Positions 1 through 5,100 of a stretch of DNA of 5,100 bases are shown here, in pieces (position 1 is the stretch's first letter; each line of letters opens with the position of its first letter). Location of the stretch: positions 1 through 5,100 of the forward strand of contig CANROV010000142.1 of the NCBI GenBank assembly GCA_947632315.1. Reading direction: 5' to 3'. The translations under genes were made by a program, and so were the position numbers. Under the pieces are notes generated by a model. That model was not told the origin of the DNA. It was given only the letters and a program-made list of their open reading frames with translations, and did no database searches. The DNA comes from Candidatus Gastranaerophilales bacterium (GTDB lineage: Bacteria; Cyanobacteriota; Vampirovibrionia; Gastranaerophilales; Gastranaerophilaceae).

Positions 1-1571
1 TAAGGCATGAACAGGCTGCAGTACACGCAGCCGAAGGTTATGCAAGAATTACGGGGAAACCGGGAGTAGTTCTTGTTACATCAGGGCCGGGAGCCTGTAA
101 CACAATAACCGGTATTGCTAATGCTTATTATGACAGCTATCCGTTAGTTGTATTTACAGGGCAGGTTGATTCAAAACTAATCGGAAATGACGCTTTTCAA
201 GAATCTGATATTGTCGGTATAACAAGAACCTGCTGTAAGCATAATTATCTTGTTAAGAATATAAGCGAATTACCAAGAGTTATAAAAGAATCGTTTCACA
301 TAGCAAGGACAGGGAAACCGGGGCCTGTTGTTATTTCTCTGCCAAAGGATATTCTTACCGCAAAAACTGATTTTGAATACCCCGATAAAGTCAATTTACC
401 GGGATATAATCCGACGTATGAAGGACATCCTATACAATGCCGACGGGCATTAAAATTATTATGTGAAGCACAGCGTCCTGTCATTATTTCAGGCGGAGGG
501 GTTATACATTCTAATGCTTGGAATGAAATTAGAGAATTAGCTAAAAAATTAAACATTCCTATTTCTACAACATTAATGGGAATCGGAACATATCCGCAAG
601 ATGATGAATTATCATTAGGCATGCTTGGCATGCACGGGAATTACTGGGCTAATCTGGCAGTTAGTAATTGTGATGTATTGTTTGCGGTAGGTACAAGATT
701 TAATGATAGAATTACAGGTTGTTTAAAACGTTTTGCAAAAGATGCAAATGTTATACATGTTGACATTGACCCTTGTTCAATCAGTAAAAATGTTAATGTA
801 GATATTCCCATTGTAGGTGATGCAAAAAACGTACTTAATGTTATGCTTAATGAGTTTAATACAGGGAAATATAATTATAATCATGAGATGAGAAAAGTCT
901 GGGTAAACCAAATCGCCTCATGGAAAGAGAAGAGGGCAATAAGAGCCGTAGAAGACGGCATAATGAGTCCTCAAACAGTAATTGAGCATATATACAACAA
1001 GACCAAAGACAAAAACGCAATAATAGCAACGGAAGTTGGACAACATCAAATGTGGACTGCCCAGTTATATAAATTTAAGCAGCCACGCCAATTGGTAACA
1101 TCAGGCGGACTGGGAACAATGGGCTTTGGTTTTCCTGCTGCCATGGGGGCTCAAATTGCAGCACCTGACAGACTTGTTTTAAATATTGCGGGTGACGGCA
1201 GTATTCAAATGAACATACAAGAGCTTATGACTTGTGTTGACTATAAAATTCCCGTTAAAATATGTGTTATAAATAACGGATATCTTGGCATGGTAAGACA
1301 ATGGCAGGAAAAACTTTTTGATAAACATTACTCGCAAACTCATATAAGCTCGCCTGACTATGTTAAATTAGCGGAAGCATACGGAATATTAGGGATACGA
1401 GTATCAAAAGAAGAAGAAATAGATGAAGCACTTGATAAAGCTATTGCTTATGATGGGCCGGTTATAATTGATTTTGTTGTTGAACCGTTTGAAATGGTAT
1501 ATCCGTGGGTGCTTGCAGGGAAACCTTTAAACGAGGTTCTTTTATCTAATAATGAAGGTGCGGGGGAATAA
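1..1571 (+). CDS. ilvB: Acetolactate synthase large (catalytic) subunit, 5' end missing
   Basis: Thiamine-diphosphate enzyme that condenses two pyruvates to acetolactate, or pyruvate plus 2-oxobutyrate to acetohydroxybutyrate, the first common step of branched-chain amino acid synthesis (cytoplasmic). The frame is open from base 3, giving 522 visible residues; about 40-50 N-terminal residues of the family's usual ~560-570 lie outside the window. Counting visible residues, the RHEQ motif at the very start holds the catalytic Glu (residue 3). SGPG and GNDAFQE follow in the N-terminal ThDP domain, then FNDRITG and HVDIDP in the central domain. The C-terminal ThDP/Mg site is GDG at 397-399, 24 residues, then NN at 424-425, followed by GMVRQWQ with the conserved Trp at 434. 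Position 56 (GQVDSK) is Asp, where plant enzymes have the herbicide-site Pro. The gene ends 2 nt before ilvN, as expected for subunits of one complex. No frameshift is seen. Catabolic acetolactate synthase is unlikely because the regulatory subunit is adjacent. Confidence 0.96.
   Translation, partial: RHEQAAVHAAEGYARITGKPGVVLVTSGPGACNTITGIANAYYDSYPLVVFTGQVDSKLIGNDAFQESDIVGITRTCCKHNYLVKNISELPRVIKESFHIARTGKPGPVVISLPKDILTAKTDFEYPDKVNLPGYNPTYEGHPIQCRRALKLLCEAQRPVIISGGGVIHSNAWNEIRELAKKLNIPISTTLMGIGTYPQDDELSLGMLGMHGNYWANLAVSNCDVLFAVGTRFNDRITGCLKRFAKDANVIHVDIDPCSISKNVNVDIPIVGDAKNVLNVMLNEFNTGKYNYNHEMRKVWVNQIASWKEKRAIRAVEDGIMSPQTVIEHIYNKTKDKNAIIATEVGQHQMWTAQLYKFKQPRQLVTSGGLGTMGFGFPAAMGAQIAAPDRLVLNIAGDGSIQMNIQELMTCVDYKIPVKICVINNGYLGMVRQWQEKLFDKHYSQTHISSPDYVKLAEAYGILGIRVSKEEEIDEALDKAIAYDGPVIIDFVVEPFEMVYPWVLAGKPLNEVLLSNNEGAGE
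1562..1567 (+). promoter_or_regulatory. Ribosome binding site of ilvN inside the ilvB end
   Basis: GGGGGA lies 6 nt before the ilvN ATG and overlaps the last codons of ilvB. With only 2 nt between the ilvB stop and the ilvN start, ribosomes finishing ilvB are delivered onto ilvN. This fits coupled synthesis of two subunits. The coupling is inferred from spacing. Confidence 0.6.
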
Positions 1572-1573
1572 CC

Positions 1574-2077
1574 ATGAAACATACAATATCGGTACTTGTT
1601 AAAAACGAAGCGGGTATTCTGTCCAGTATTTGTGATTTATTCTCTACAAGAGGATATAATATAGAAAGTTTAACGGTTGCAGCGACAATTGATTCCGTAT
1701 ATTCAAGAATTACAATTGTTACAAATGGAGATGATATTGTTATTGAACAAATTTGTAAACAGTTAAACAGATTAATTAACACAATAAAAGTTGTTGAACT
1801 GCCGAAATCTGCTGATAAGTGTATTGATAGAGAACTGATTTTATGCAAAGTAAGTGCTAAAGATGATGCAAGGAGTGAAATTTTAAGGATTTCGGAAATA
1901 TTCGGTGCTAAAATTATCGATGTTTCGCCTGATACTTACACCTTGGAATATTCAGGAGATAACAGACAAGTATTGGCAATAATAGCGTTATTACGTCCTA
2001 TAGGCATAAAAGAACTCGTGCGCTCAGGCATGGTTGCAATTACAAGAGAGAACCAATTCATAAATATAAACAAATAA
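1574..2077 (+). CDS. ilvN: Acetolactate synthase small (regulatory) subunit
   Basis: Regulatory partner of the catalytic subunit encoded just upstream; it activates the enzyme and confers feedback inhibition by valine. The 167 residues match the usual IlvH/IlvN length (about 160-175). An N-terminal ACT domain (about residues 3-76) opens with SVLVKNEAGIL and has the hallmark RGYNIESLTV. Gly14 and Asn29 sit at the same positions as the E. coli IlvH residues whose mutation gives valine resistance, and Asn11 is also present, so the valine site looks intact. The C-terminal ACT-like domain (about 84-160) begins RELILCKV and ends with the conserved RSGMVAITR. The ATG follows a G-rich ribosome site and is the natural start, because family homology begins at residue 4-5. 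Nothing looks truncated. ilvN and ilvH are used interchangeably for this subunit. Confidence 0.96.
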   Translation: MKHTISVLVKNEAGILSSICDLFSTRGYNIESLTVAATIDSVYSRITIVTNGDDIVIEQICKQLNRLINTIKVVELPKSADKCIDRELILCKVSAKDDARSEILRISEIFGAKIIDVSPDTYTLEYSGDNRQVLAIIALLRPIGIKELVRSGMVAITRENQFININK

Positions 2078-2104
2078 ATCATTTAAAATGAAAGGAAATA
2101 TAAT

Positions 2105-2509
2105 ATGAAAAAATTAGTTGTATTATTTTTGATTTTAGGTGCATTTGGATTTTGTTCTTTTTCAGCATTCGGAGAAAAAACGATAAGTCAAAAAGCTCAA
2201 GCTGTAGAATATACGCAAGTTAGAGCATACCATATTCTTGTTAAAACAGAACAAGAAGCTAAAACACTTAGAGAAGCAATAGTAAAAGATAATGACAGAA
2301 CAACAATATACGAAAACTTTAAGCAAGCGGCAAGAATGTATTCAAAATGTCCTTCTGCTTCTGCAGGTGGTGATTTAGGCTGGTTTTCAAAAGGGGATAT
2401 GGTTCCTGAATTTGAGAAAGTCGCATTTTCACTTCCTAACGGTGAAGTTTCTCAGCCTGTTAAAACACAATTTGGCTGGCACTTGATTTATGTTTCTGCT
2501 AAAAAATAA
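2105..2509 (+). CDS. Exported parvulin/PpiC-type peptidyl-prolyl cis-trans isomerase
   Basis: Small rotamase expected to speed prolyl bond isomerisation in proteins outside the cytoplasm. Of its 134 residues, 1-23 form a classic signal peptide: KK at 2-3, a hydrophobic core LVVLFLILGAFGF, and a likely signal peptidase I site after AFG (21-23). Cys17 is not in a lipobox, so it is probably not a lipoprotein. The rest is a single parvulin domain (about 39-131). It has His43 in YHIL, Cys82 in CPS, GGDLGWF at 88-94, Met99/Phe103 in MVPEF, and QFGWH with His126. These match the active-site His, Cys, Met/Phe and His of Pin1 and PpiC. No SurA-type chaperone domain or C-terminal anchor is present. AAAGGAAA at 2091-2098 precedes the ATG at good spacing. 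It lies 27 nt after ilvN with no terminator between, so it is probably co-transcribed with ilvBN; the substrate is unknown. Confidence 0.9.
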   Translation: MKKLVVLFLILGAFGFCSFSAFGEKTISQKAQAVEYTQVRAYHILVKTEQEAKTLREAIVKDNDRTTIYENFKQAARMYSKCPSASAGGDLGWFSKGDMVPEFEKVAFSLPNGEVSQPVKTQFGWHLIYVSAKK

Positions 2510-2522
2510 TGGAATAAAAAAA

Positions 2523-2556
2523 GAAGCCGGCTTAAGTAAGCCGGTTTTCTTTTTTT
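2523..2556. terminator. Bidirectional intrinsic terminator between convergent genes
   Basis: The arms CCGGCTT (2527-2533) and AAGCCGG (2538-2544) pair around the loop AAGT. A-T and G-T pairs can extend the stem to 2523/2548. On the plus strand the stem runs into TTTTCTTTTTTT (2545-2556). On the minus strand it is followed by a T7 run, the complement of A7 at 2516-2522. It lies 13 nt past the isomerase stop, and its right T tract overlaps the stop codon of the minus-strand TIM-barrel gene, so it can end both transcription units. Confidence 0.9.
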
Positions 2557-3385
2557 ATAAGCTTAAATAATAATCTTTTAATAATTTTGTATCTGTTTCA
2601 ATATTAGGACTTTCACACACTATAGCACCTTTAACATTATATTCTTTAAAAACTTTTAGTAAGTCTTTATAATTCATATCACTTTCTTCAAAAATCAAAT
2701 GATTTTTTTCACCCTTCGAACCATATTCAATACCGGCTAAATGTGCATGGAAATTATTAAATATATTATCCCCCAATTCTTTGCCCAAATATTCAAATAT
2801 TTTAGAAAATTCATCATACGTATTATAAATACCGTTATATCTTGCGTGAATATGAGAAAAATCAATACAGGGCAGAATGTTTTTAAACTCTTTTGACAAT
2901 TTAACAATTTCTTCTAACGTTCCCCATTGAGTAGCTTTTCCTGTAGTTTCAGGTCTAATCCAAATATTATTGTTTTCTTTTTCAAGCACAGAACAAATTT
3001 TTTCCATAGAGTTATAAACAGCCTGATAAACATCTTCCGGCGTTTTTTTCATGTAAAATGCAGCATGGAATGTGATACTGTATGCACCTATATTATTTCC
3101 TACTCTTGCAGTTTCTAAAATTCTTTCAATGCTTGCTTCAATTTTTTCTTGTTCGGCTGAATTTAAATTAATATAAAAAGGGCCGTGGCAGGTAACAATT
3201 AAATTATTTTCTTTAGTAAATAATTTAACCAGCTCCTGAACAGAGTCACTCATTTTGACCCCATGAACAAATTCGACTTCCAAGCCGTCAAGATTCATAT
3301 CTTTAATAATTTTTAATCCTTCAGCATATCCTTTATTCTGAGCTGACATCGGAAGTCCGGGCGTAAGAAAATTAAGTTTATTCAC
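2555..3385 (-). CDS. Endonuclease IV-like TIM-barrel protein (AP endonuclease family 2)
   Basis: 276 residues, close to endonuclease IV (about 280). That family cleaves DNA at abasic sites using three zinc ions in a TIM barrel. Likely metal ligands by alignment to E. coli Nfo motifs are His67 (CHGPFYINL), His107 (TFHAAF), Glu146 (RPETTGK), Asp175 and His178 (CIDFSHIHA), His213 (FHAHLAG), His229 (GEKNHLIF) and Glu258 (CESP). The Nfo Asp-Arg-His element reads Lys-Asn-His here (227-229), so one ligand is missing or replaced. From memory, the RPETTGK, CIDFSHIHAR and GIEYGSKGEKNHL motifs resemble a divergent branch common in archaea and annotated as endonuclease IV. The activity could therefore be AP endonuclease or another metal-dependent reaction of the xylose-isomerase-like superfamily. 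The start is GTG: it overlaps the formyltransferase end by 8 nt, and AAGGAG lies upstream; the next in-frame Met is residue 13, inside the first barrel segment. No signal peptide is seen. Confidence 0.78.
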   Translation of the reverse strand: MNKLNFLTPGLPMSAQNKGYAEGLKIIKDMNLDGLEVEFVHGVKMSDSVQELVKLFTKENNLIVTCHGPFYINLNSAEQEKIEASIERILETARVGNNIGAYSITFHAAFYMKKTPEDVYQAVYNSMEKICSVLEKENNNIWIRPETTGKATQWGTLEEIVKLSKEFKNILPCIDFSHIHARYNGIYNTYDEFSKIFEYLGKELGDNIFNNFHAHLAGIEYGSKGEKNHLIFEESDMNYKDLLKVFKEYNVKGAIVCESPNIETDTKLLKDYYLSL

Positions 3386-4322
3386 TGTAAAATAATTCTC
3401 CTTTTTTTGGTTTTAAACGTTCTATAAAATCGGTACTGTCACCTATAAAAAAAGCTCCGTATTGAATAGCGCCTAATTTAATCATGTCTTTTCCGCAGGC
3501 AATTATTAATTCTTTTTTAGATTTTATTATTTCTCCAGGAGTATATTTATGTTTTTTTCTTATTACTTTCGCTGAATTAATTCTGAGAATAATCCCCCTA
3601 AAATATGTAACAGCACCTATAAAAGGATTTAAAGCTCTTATAAAACGGTCTGTTTCATCTGCAGATTTTGTCCAATCAATAAAAATATTTTTTTTCTCAA
3701 ACGATAAATTTTCAGCTGTTTTTAAATTATCTTTAACCTCTTGCTTTTTTCTTGGGAAATCATGGTTTTCATAATAATCAAGTGCCTCATATAGCATTGA
3801 AGCACACATTTCATTTGTTCTGTAGAATAAAGTTCCCATTGTTTCATTTAAATCTATACTAAAGTTGTATTGAGAAATAATATCTCCGGTATCAAAATTT
3901 TCATCCATAAAATGAAGAGTAACAGCCGATTCTTCTTCTCCATTAATTATAACATGCGAATATGGATTTCCGCCCCTATAGTCAGGCAATTTAGAAGGGT
4001 GCAGATTTATAAACCCATCTTTTGTTAAGCTTAATAATTCTTTAGGAAATTTTTTATTATAAGAAGCTACAACACCCAAATCAGCATTTAATTCTTTAAC
4101 TTTTAAAAGAAAATCTTTTTCATACAGACTTCTTTCATACTCAATCACAGGAAGGTTAAGAGAATTTACTGCCGATAACATTAATTTATATGTCGGGTCA
4201 TTTTTGGCAGGGGGAATAACACCGACAATGTTTATTCCGTTTCTGACCAATTTATTCATACACACCAATGCCATATCAGGCATGCCTGCAAACAATATTC
4301 TTTTTGTATATTTTTTTTCCAA
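3378..4322 (-). CDS. Formyltransferase-family protein (Fmt/ArnA-like; substrate uncertain)
   Basis: Predicted cytoplasmic transferase moving a formyl group from 10-formyltetrahydrofolate to an amine. Of its 314 residues, the N-terminal formyltransferase fold covers about 8-190 and the C-terminal OB-like domain about 210-300. The catalytic triad is Asn106, His108 (INLHPSKLP) and Asp144 (FDTGDII). IDWTKSADETDRFIRALNP (215-233) is the typical junction motif. Length matches methionyl-tRNA formyltransferase (about 310-315). However, the basic tRNA-contacting loop of Fmt (DRPAGRGKK in E. coli) reads AKNDPTYK here, and the Fmt signature RGAAPI reads RGGNPY. Both point toward ArnA-like or sugar-amine formyltransferases, so I give no gene symbol. 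The start is TTG: an in-frame stop lies at 4335-4337, AAGGA sits 8 nt upstream, and the Rossmann strand RILFAGMPD begins at residue 8. It overlaps the next gene by 8 nt, suggesting a two-gene operon. Confidence 0.85.
   Translation of the reverse strand: MEKKYTKRILFAGMPDMALVCMNKLVRNGINIVGVIPPAKNDPTYKLMLSAVNSLNLPVIEYERSLYEKDFLLKVKELNADLGVVASYNKKFPKELLSLTKDGFINLHPSKLPDYRGGNPYSHVIINGEEESAVTLHFMDENFDTGDIISQYNFSIDLNETMGTLFYRTNEMCASMLYEALDYYENHDFPRKKQEVKDNLKTAENLSFEKKNIFIDWTKSADETDRFIRALNPFIGAVTYFRGIILRINSAKVIRKKHKYTPGEIIKSKKELIIACGKDMIKLGAIQYGAFFIGDSTDFIERLKPKKGELFYSE
3398..3403 (-). promoter_or_regulatory. Ribosome binding site of the TIM-barrel gene, inside the formyltransferase end
   Basis: AAGGAG on the minus strand, encoded within the formyltransferase codons for Lys-Lys-Gly-Glu. 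It lies 12 nt before the GTG at 3385-3383, slightly longer than the usual gap. It is the only good ribosome site near, and supports the GTG start and coupled translation of the two genes. Confidence 0.65.
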
Positions 4323-4330
4323 CTTATTTT

Positions 4331-4335
4331 TCCTT
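4331..4335 (-). promoter_or_regulatory. Ribosome binding site that fixes the TTG start
   Basis: AAGGA on the minus strand, 8 nt before TTG at 4322-4320. With the in-frame stop just upstream, TTG is the only start that keeps the complete Rossmann strand. The first ATG is codon 14, inside the FAGMPD motif. Confidence 0.75.
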
Positions 4336-4342
4336 CAATGCA

Positions 4343-4351
4343 ATTATAACA
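4343..4351 (-). promoter_or_regulatory. Extended -10 promoter for the formyltransferase/TIM-barrel pair
   Basis: On the minus strand it reads TGTTATAAT, a perfect TATAAT with the TG-N extension. No good -35 lies at 16-18 bp spacing (for example TAAATT), which an extended -10 can tolerate. A start about 7 nt downstream falls near 4336, directly at the ribosome site, so the leader would be roughly 14 nt. Prediction from consensus only. Confidence 0.6.
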
Positions 4352-4384
4352 AAAAAACTGCTTTTAATTTAAGCTTGTTTTTAA

Positions 4385-4390
4385 TAAAAT
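4385..4390 (+). promoter_or_regulatory. Weak candidate -10 for serS
   Basis: TAAAAT matches TATAAT at five of six bases and lies 26 nt before the serS ATG. The -35 at 17-bp spacing (TTTTAA) is poor, and the surrounding A/T-rich sequence makes chance matches likely. It is listed because serS is divergent from its left neighbour and must have a promoter in this 94-bp gap. No T-box-like leader fits in the space. Confidence 0.22.
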
Positions 4391-4416
4391 AAAAAATAGA
4401 ATACGAGGTGAAAAAT

Positions 4417-5100
4417 ATGCTTGATATCAAAGTTATAAGAGAAAATCCCGAAAAAGTAAATGAGCTATTAAAAAGAAGAAATCCGGAATTATCGATAGAC
4501 GGGATAATAGCAATAGATATAGAAAGAAGAAAAGTACAAACAAGAGCAGATGAATTGCGTTCAAAAAGGAAAACAATGTCGCAGGAAATCGGTATATTAA
4601 AGAAACAAGGTAAAAATACCGATGAAATTCAAGCTCAAGTTAAAGCTATGGGTGATGAAGTTAAATCACTCGAAGAGAAGGAAGAAGAACTTGATACCCA
4701 GCAAAAGAATTTACTTCTTGCAACACCTAATATTCCTGATGAAACAACTCCAATCGGACTTTCCGATGCTGATAACGTTGAAATAAAGCGGGTAGGTGAA
4801 GTCAGGAAAGTTAATTTTGAACAGAAAGCACATTGGGATATATGTACCGAAAAAAACATTGTAGATTTTGAAAGAGGAGTTAAACTTTCACAGTCAAGAT
4901 TTTCGCTATACAGAGGGAAAGGCGCACAATTAGAACGTGCTATAATAAATTTCTTTCTTGATACCCATACACAAGAACACGGTTATGAAGAAATTCTTCC
5001 TCCCGTAATGGTAAATGCAGCGGCTATGACAGGTACGGGACAGCTTCCTAAATTTGCTCAGGATATGTATAAATGCGAGGAAGAAGATTTATATTTAATT
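4417..5100 (+). CDS. serS: Seryl-tRNA synthetase, 3' end missing
   Basis: Class II aminoacyl-tRNA synthetase that charges tRNA-Ser (and tRNA-Sec where present) with serine in the cytoplasm. The frame is open from the ATG to the window edge: 228 codons of a usual ~420-430. The start MLDIKVIRENPEKV is the family's standard N-terminus. Residues about 30-105 are Lys/Glu-rich and form the long antiparallel coiled-coil arm that binds the tRNA extra arm. HWDICTEKNIVDFERGVKLSQSRF follows in two conserved pieces, and the class II motif 1 region starts at GAQLERA (169 onward) and runs to LPPVMV. TGTGQLPKF is present. Catalytic motifs 2 and 3 lie beyond the edge, so completeness cannot be judged. A good ribosome site, GAGGTG (4405-4410), lies 6 nt before the ATG. 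It is divergent from the formyltransferase gene. Confidence 0.96.
   Translation, partial: MLDIKVIRENPEKVNELLKRRNPELSIDGIIAIDIERRKVQTRADELRSKRKTMSQEIGILKKQGKNTDEIQAQVKAMGDEVKSLEEKEEELDTQQKNLLLATPNIPDETTPIGLSDADNVEIKRVGEVRKVNFEQKAHWDICTEKNIVDFERGVKLSQSRFSLYRGKGAQLERAIINFFLDTHTQEHGYEEILPPVMVNAAAMTGTGQLPKFAQDMYKCEEEDLYLI

Noticed and set aside
618..633. Tandem GGCATGC repeats 9 nt apart, with further GGCATG copies at 4, 1287, 2027 and 4279, suggesting a possible dispersed motif.
   Set aside because: All but the first encode Gly-Met in conserved protein positions (GMLGMHG in IlvB, SGM in IlvN, AGM in the formyltransferase). Codon choice explains them, and there is no fixed spacing or intergenic copy.
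1546..1848. Open frame of 100 codons on the minus strand across the ilvB end and ilvN.
   Set aside because: It lies opposite the conserved ACT domain of ilvN and shows no recognisable protein features.
2034..2070. Possible internal promoter for the isomerase: TTGCAA with downstream TATAAA-like sequence at the ilvN end.
   Set aside because: The spacing between the boxes is about 25 bp and no better -10 lies at 16-18 bp; such matches are frequent in AT-rich sequence.
2160..2168. Possible lipoprotein cysteine (Cys17) in the isomerase signal peptide.
   Set aside because: The residues before it (AFGF) do not fit a lipobox, and a signal peptidase I site after AFG at 21-23 is a better fit.
4277..4288. 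Perfect 12-bp palindrome CAGGCATGCCTG near the formyltransferase start, possible operator.
   Set aside because: It lies inside the coding sequence over the conserved AGMPD codons, about 50 nt past the predicted promoter, and has no second copy. Chance and codon constraint are enough.
4323..4416. The 94-bp divergent gap, checked for a T-box or other riboswitch ahead of serS.
   Set aside because: It is too short for a T-box, has no conserved T-box sequence and no terminator hairpin; it appears to hold only the two promoters and ribosome sites.
4635..4859. Open frame of 74 codons on the minus strand inside serS.
   Set aside because: It is antisense to the strongly conserved coiled-coil arm and following region of serS, is Ser/Phe-rich as a reverse-complement of Lys/Glu codons, and has no ribosome site I can support.

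Overview
This is an AT-rich bacterial chromosomal segment of ordinary housekeeping type. It holds six protein genes, two of them cut by the window edges. I see no RNA genes, mobile elements, CRISPR arrays or long repeats. Strong Shine-Dalgarno sites, a TATAAT promoter and U-tailed hairpin termination mark it as bacterial. The lineage cannot be fixed from the sequence. A low-GC gut-type lineage such as non-photosynthetic Vampirovibrionia/Melainabacteria is one guess; a Firmicute or another low-GC phylum is also possible.

Left part, plus strand (1-2509): the 3' nine-tenths of ilvB (acetolactate synthase catalytic subunit), then ilvN (its regulatory ACT-domain subunit) after a 2-nt gap, then, 27 nt on, a small exported PpiC/parvulin-type peptidyl-prolyl isomerase. 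The three look like one transcription unit. IlvB and IlvN form the first common enzyme of valine, leucine and isoleucine synthesis. The isomerase has no obvious link to that pathway.

A hairpin at 2523-2548, flanked by A-rich and T-rich tracts, can terminate transcription in both directions between this operon and the convergent minus-strand genes.

Middle part, minus strand (4322 down to 2555): a formyltransferase-family enzyme starting with TTG, followed with an 8-nt overlap by an endonuclease IV-like TIM-barrel protein starting with GTG. Transcription probably begins at a strong extended -10 promoter (4343-4351) that leaves only about a dozen leader bases. This pair is the least ordinary part of the window. 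The formyltransferase keeps the catalytic Asn/His/Asp, but its loops look more like ArnA/sugar-amine formyltransferases than methionyl-tRNA formyltransferase. The TIM barrel keeps most endonuclease IV metal ligands but not the Asp-Arg-His arrangement.

Right part, plus strand (4417-5100): the first 228 codons of serS, divergent from the pair across a 94-bp intergenic region.

I found no convincing new biological system. The most useful leads are the overlapping formyltransferase/TIM-barrel pair and the isomerase attached to ilvBN.
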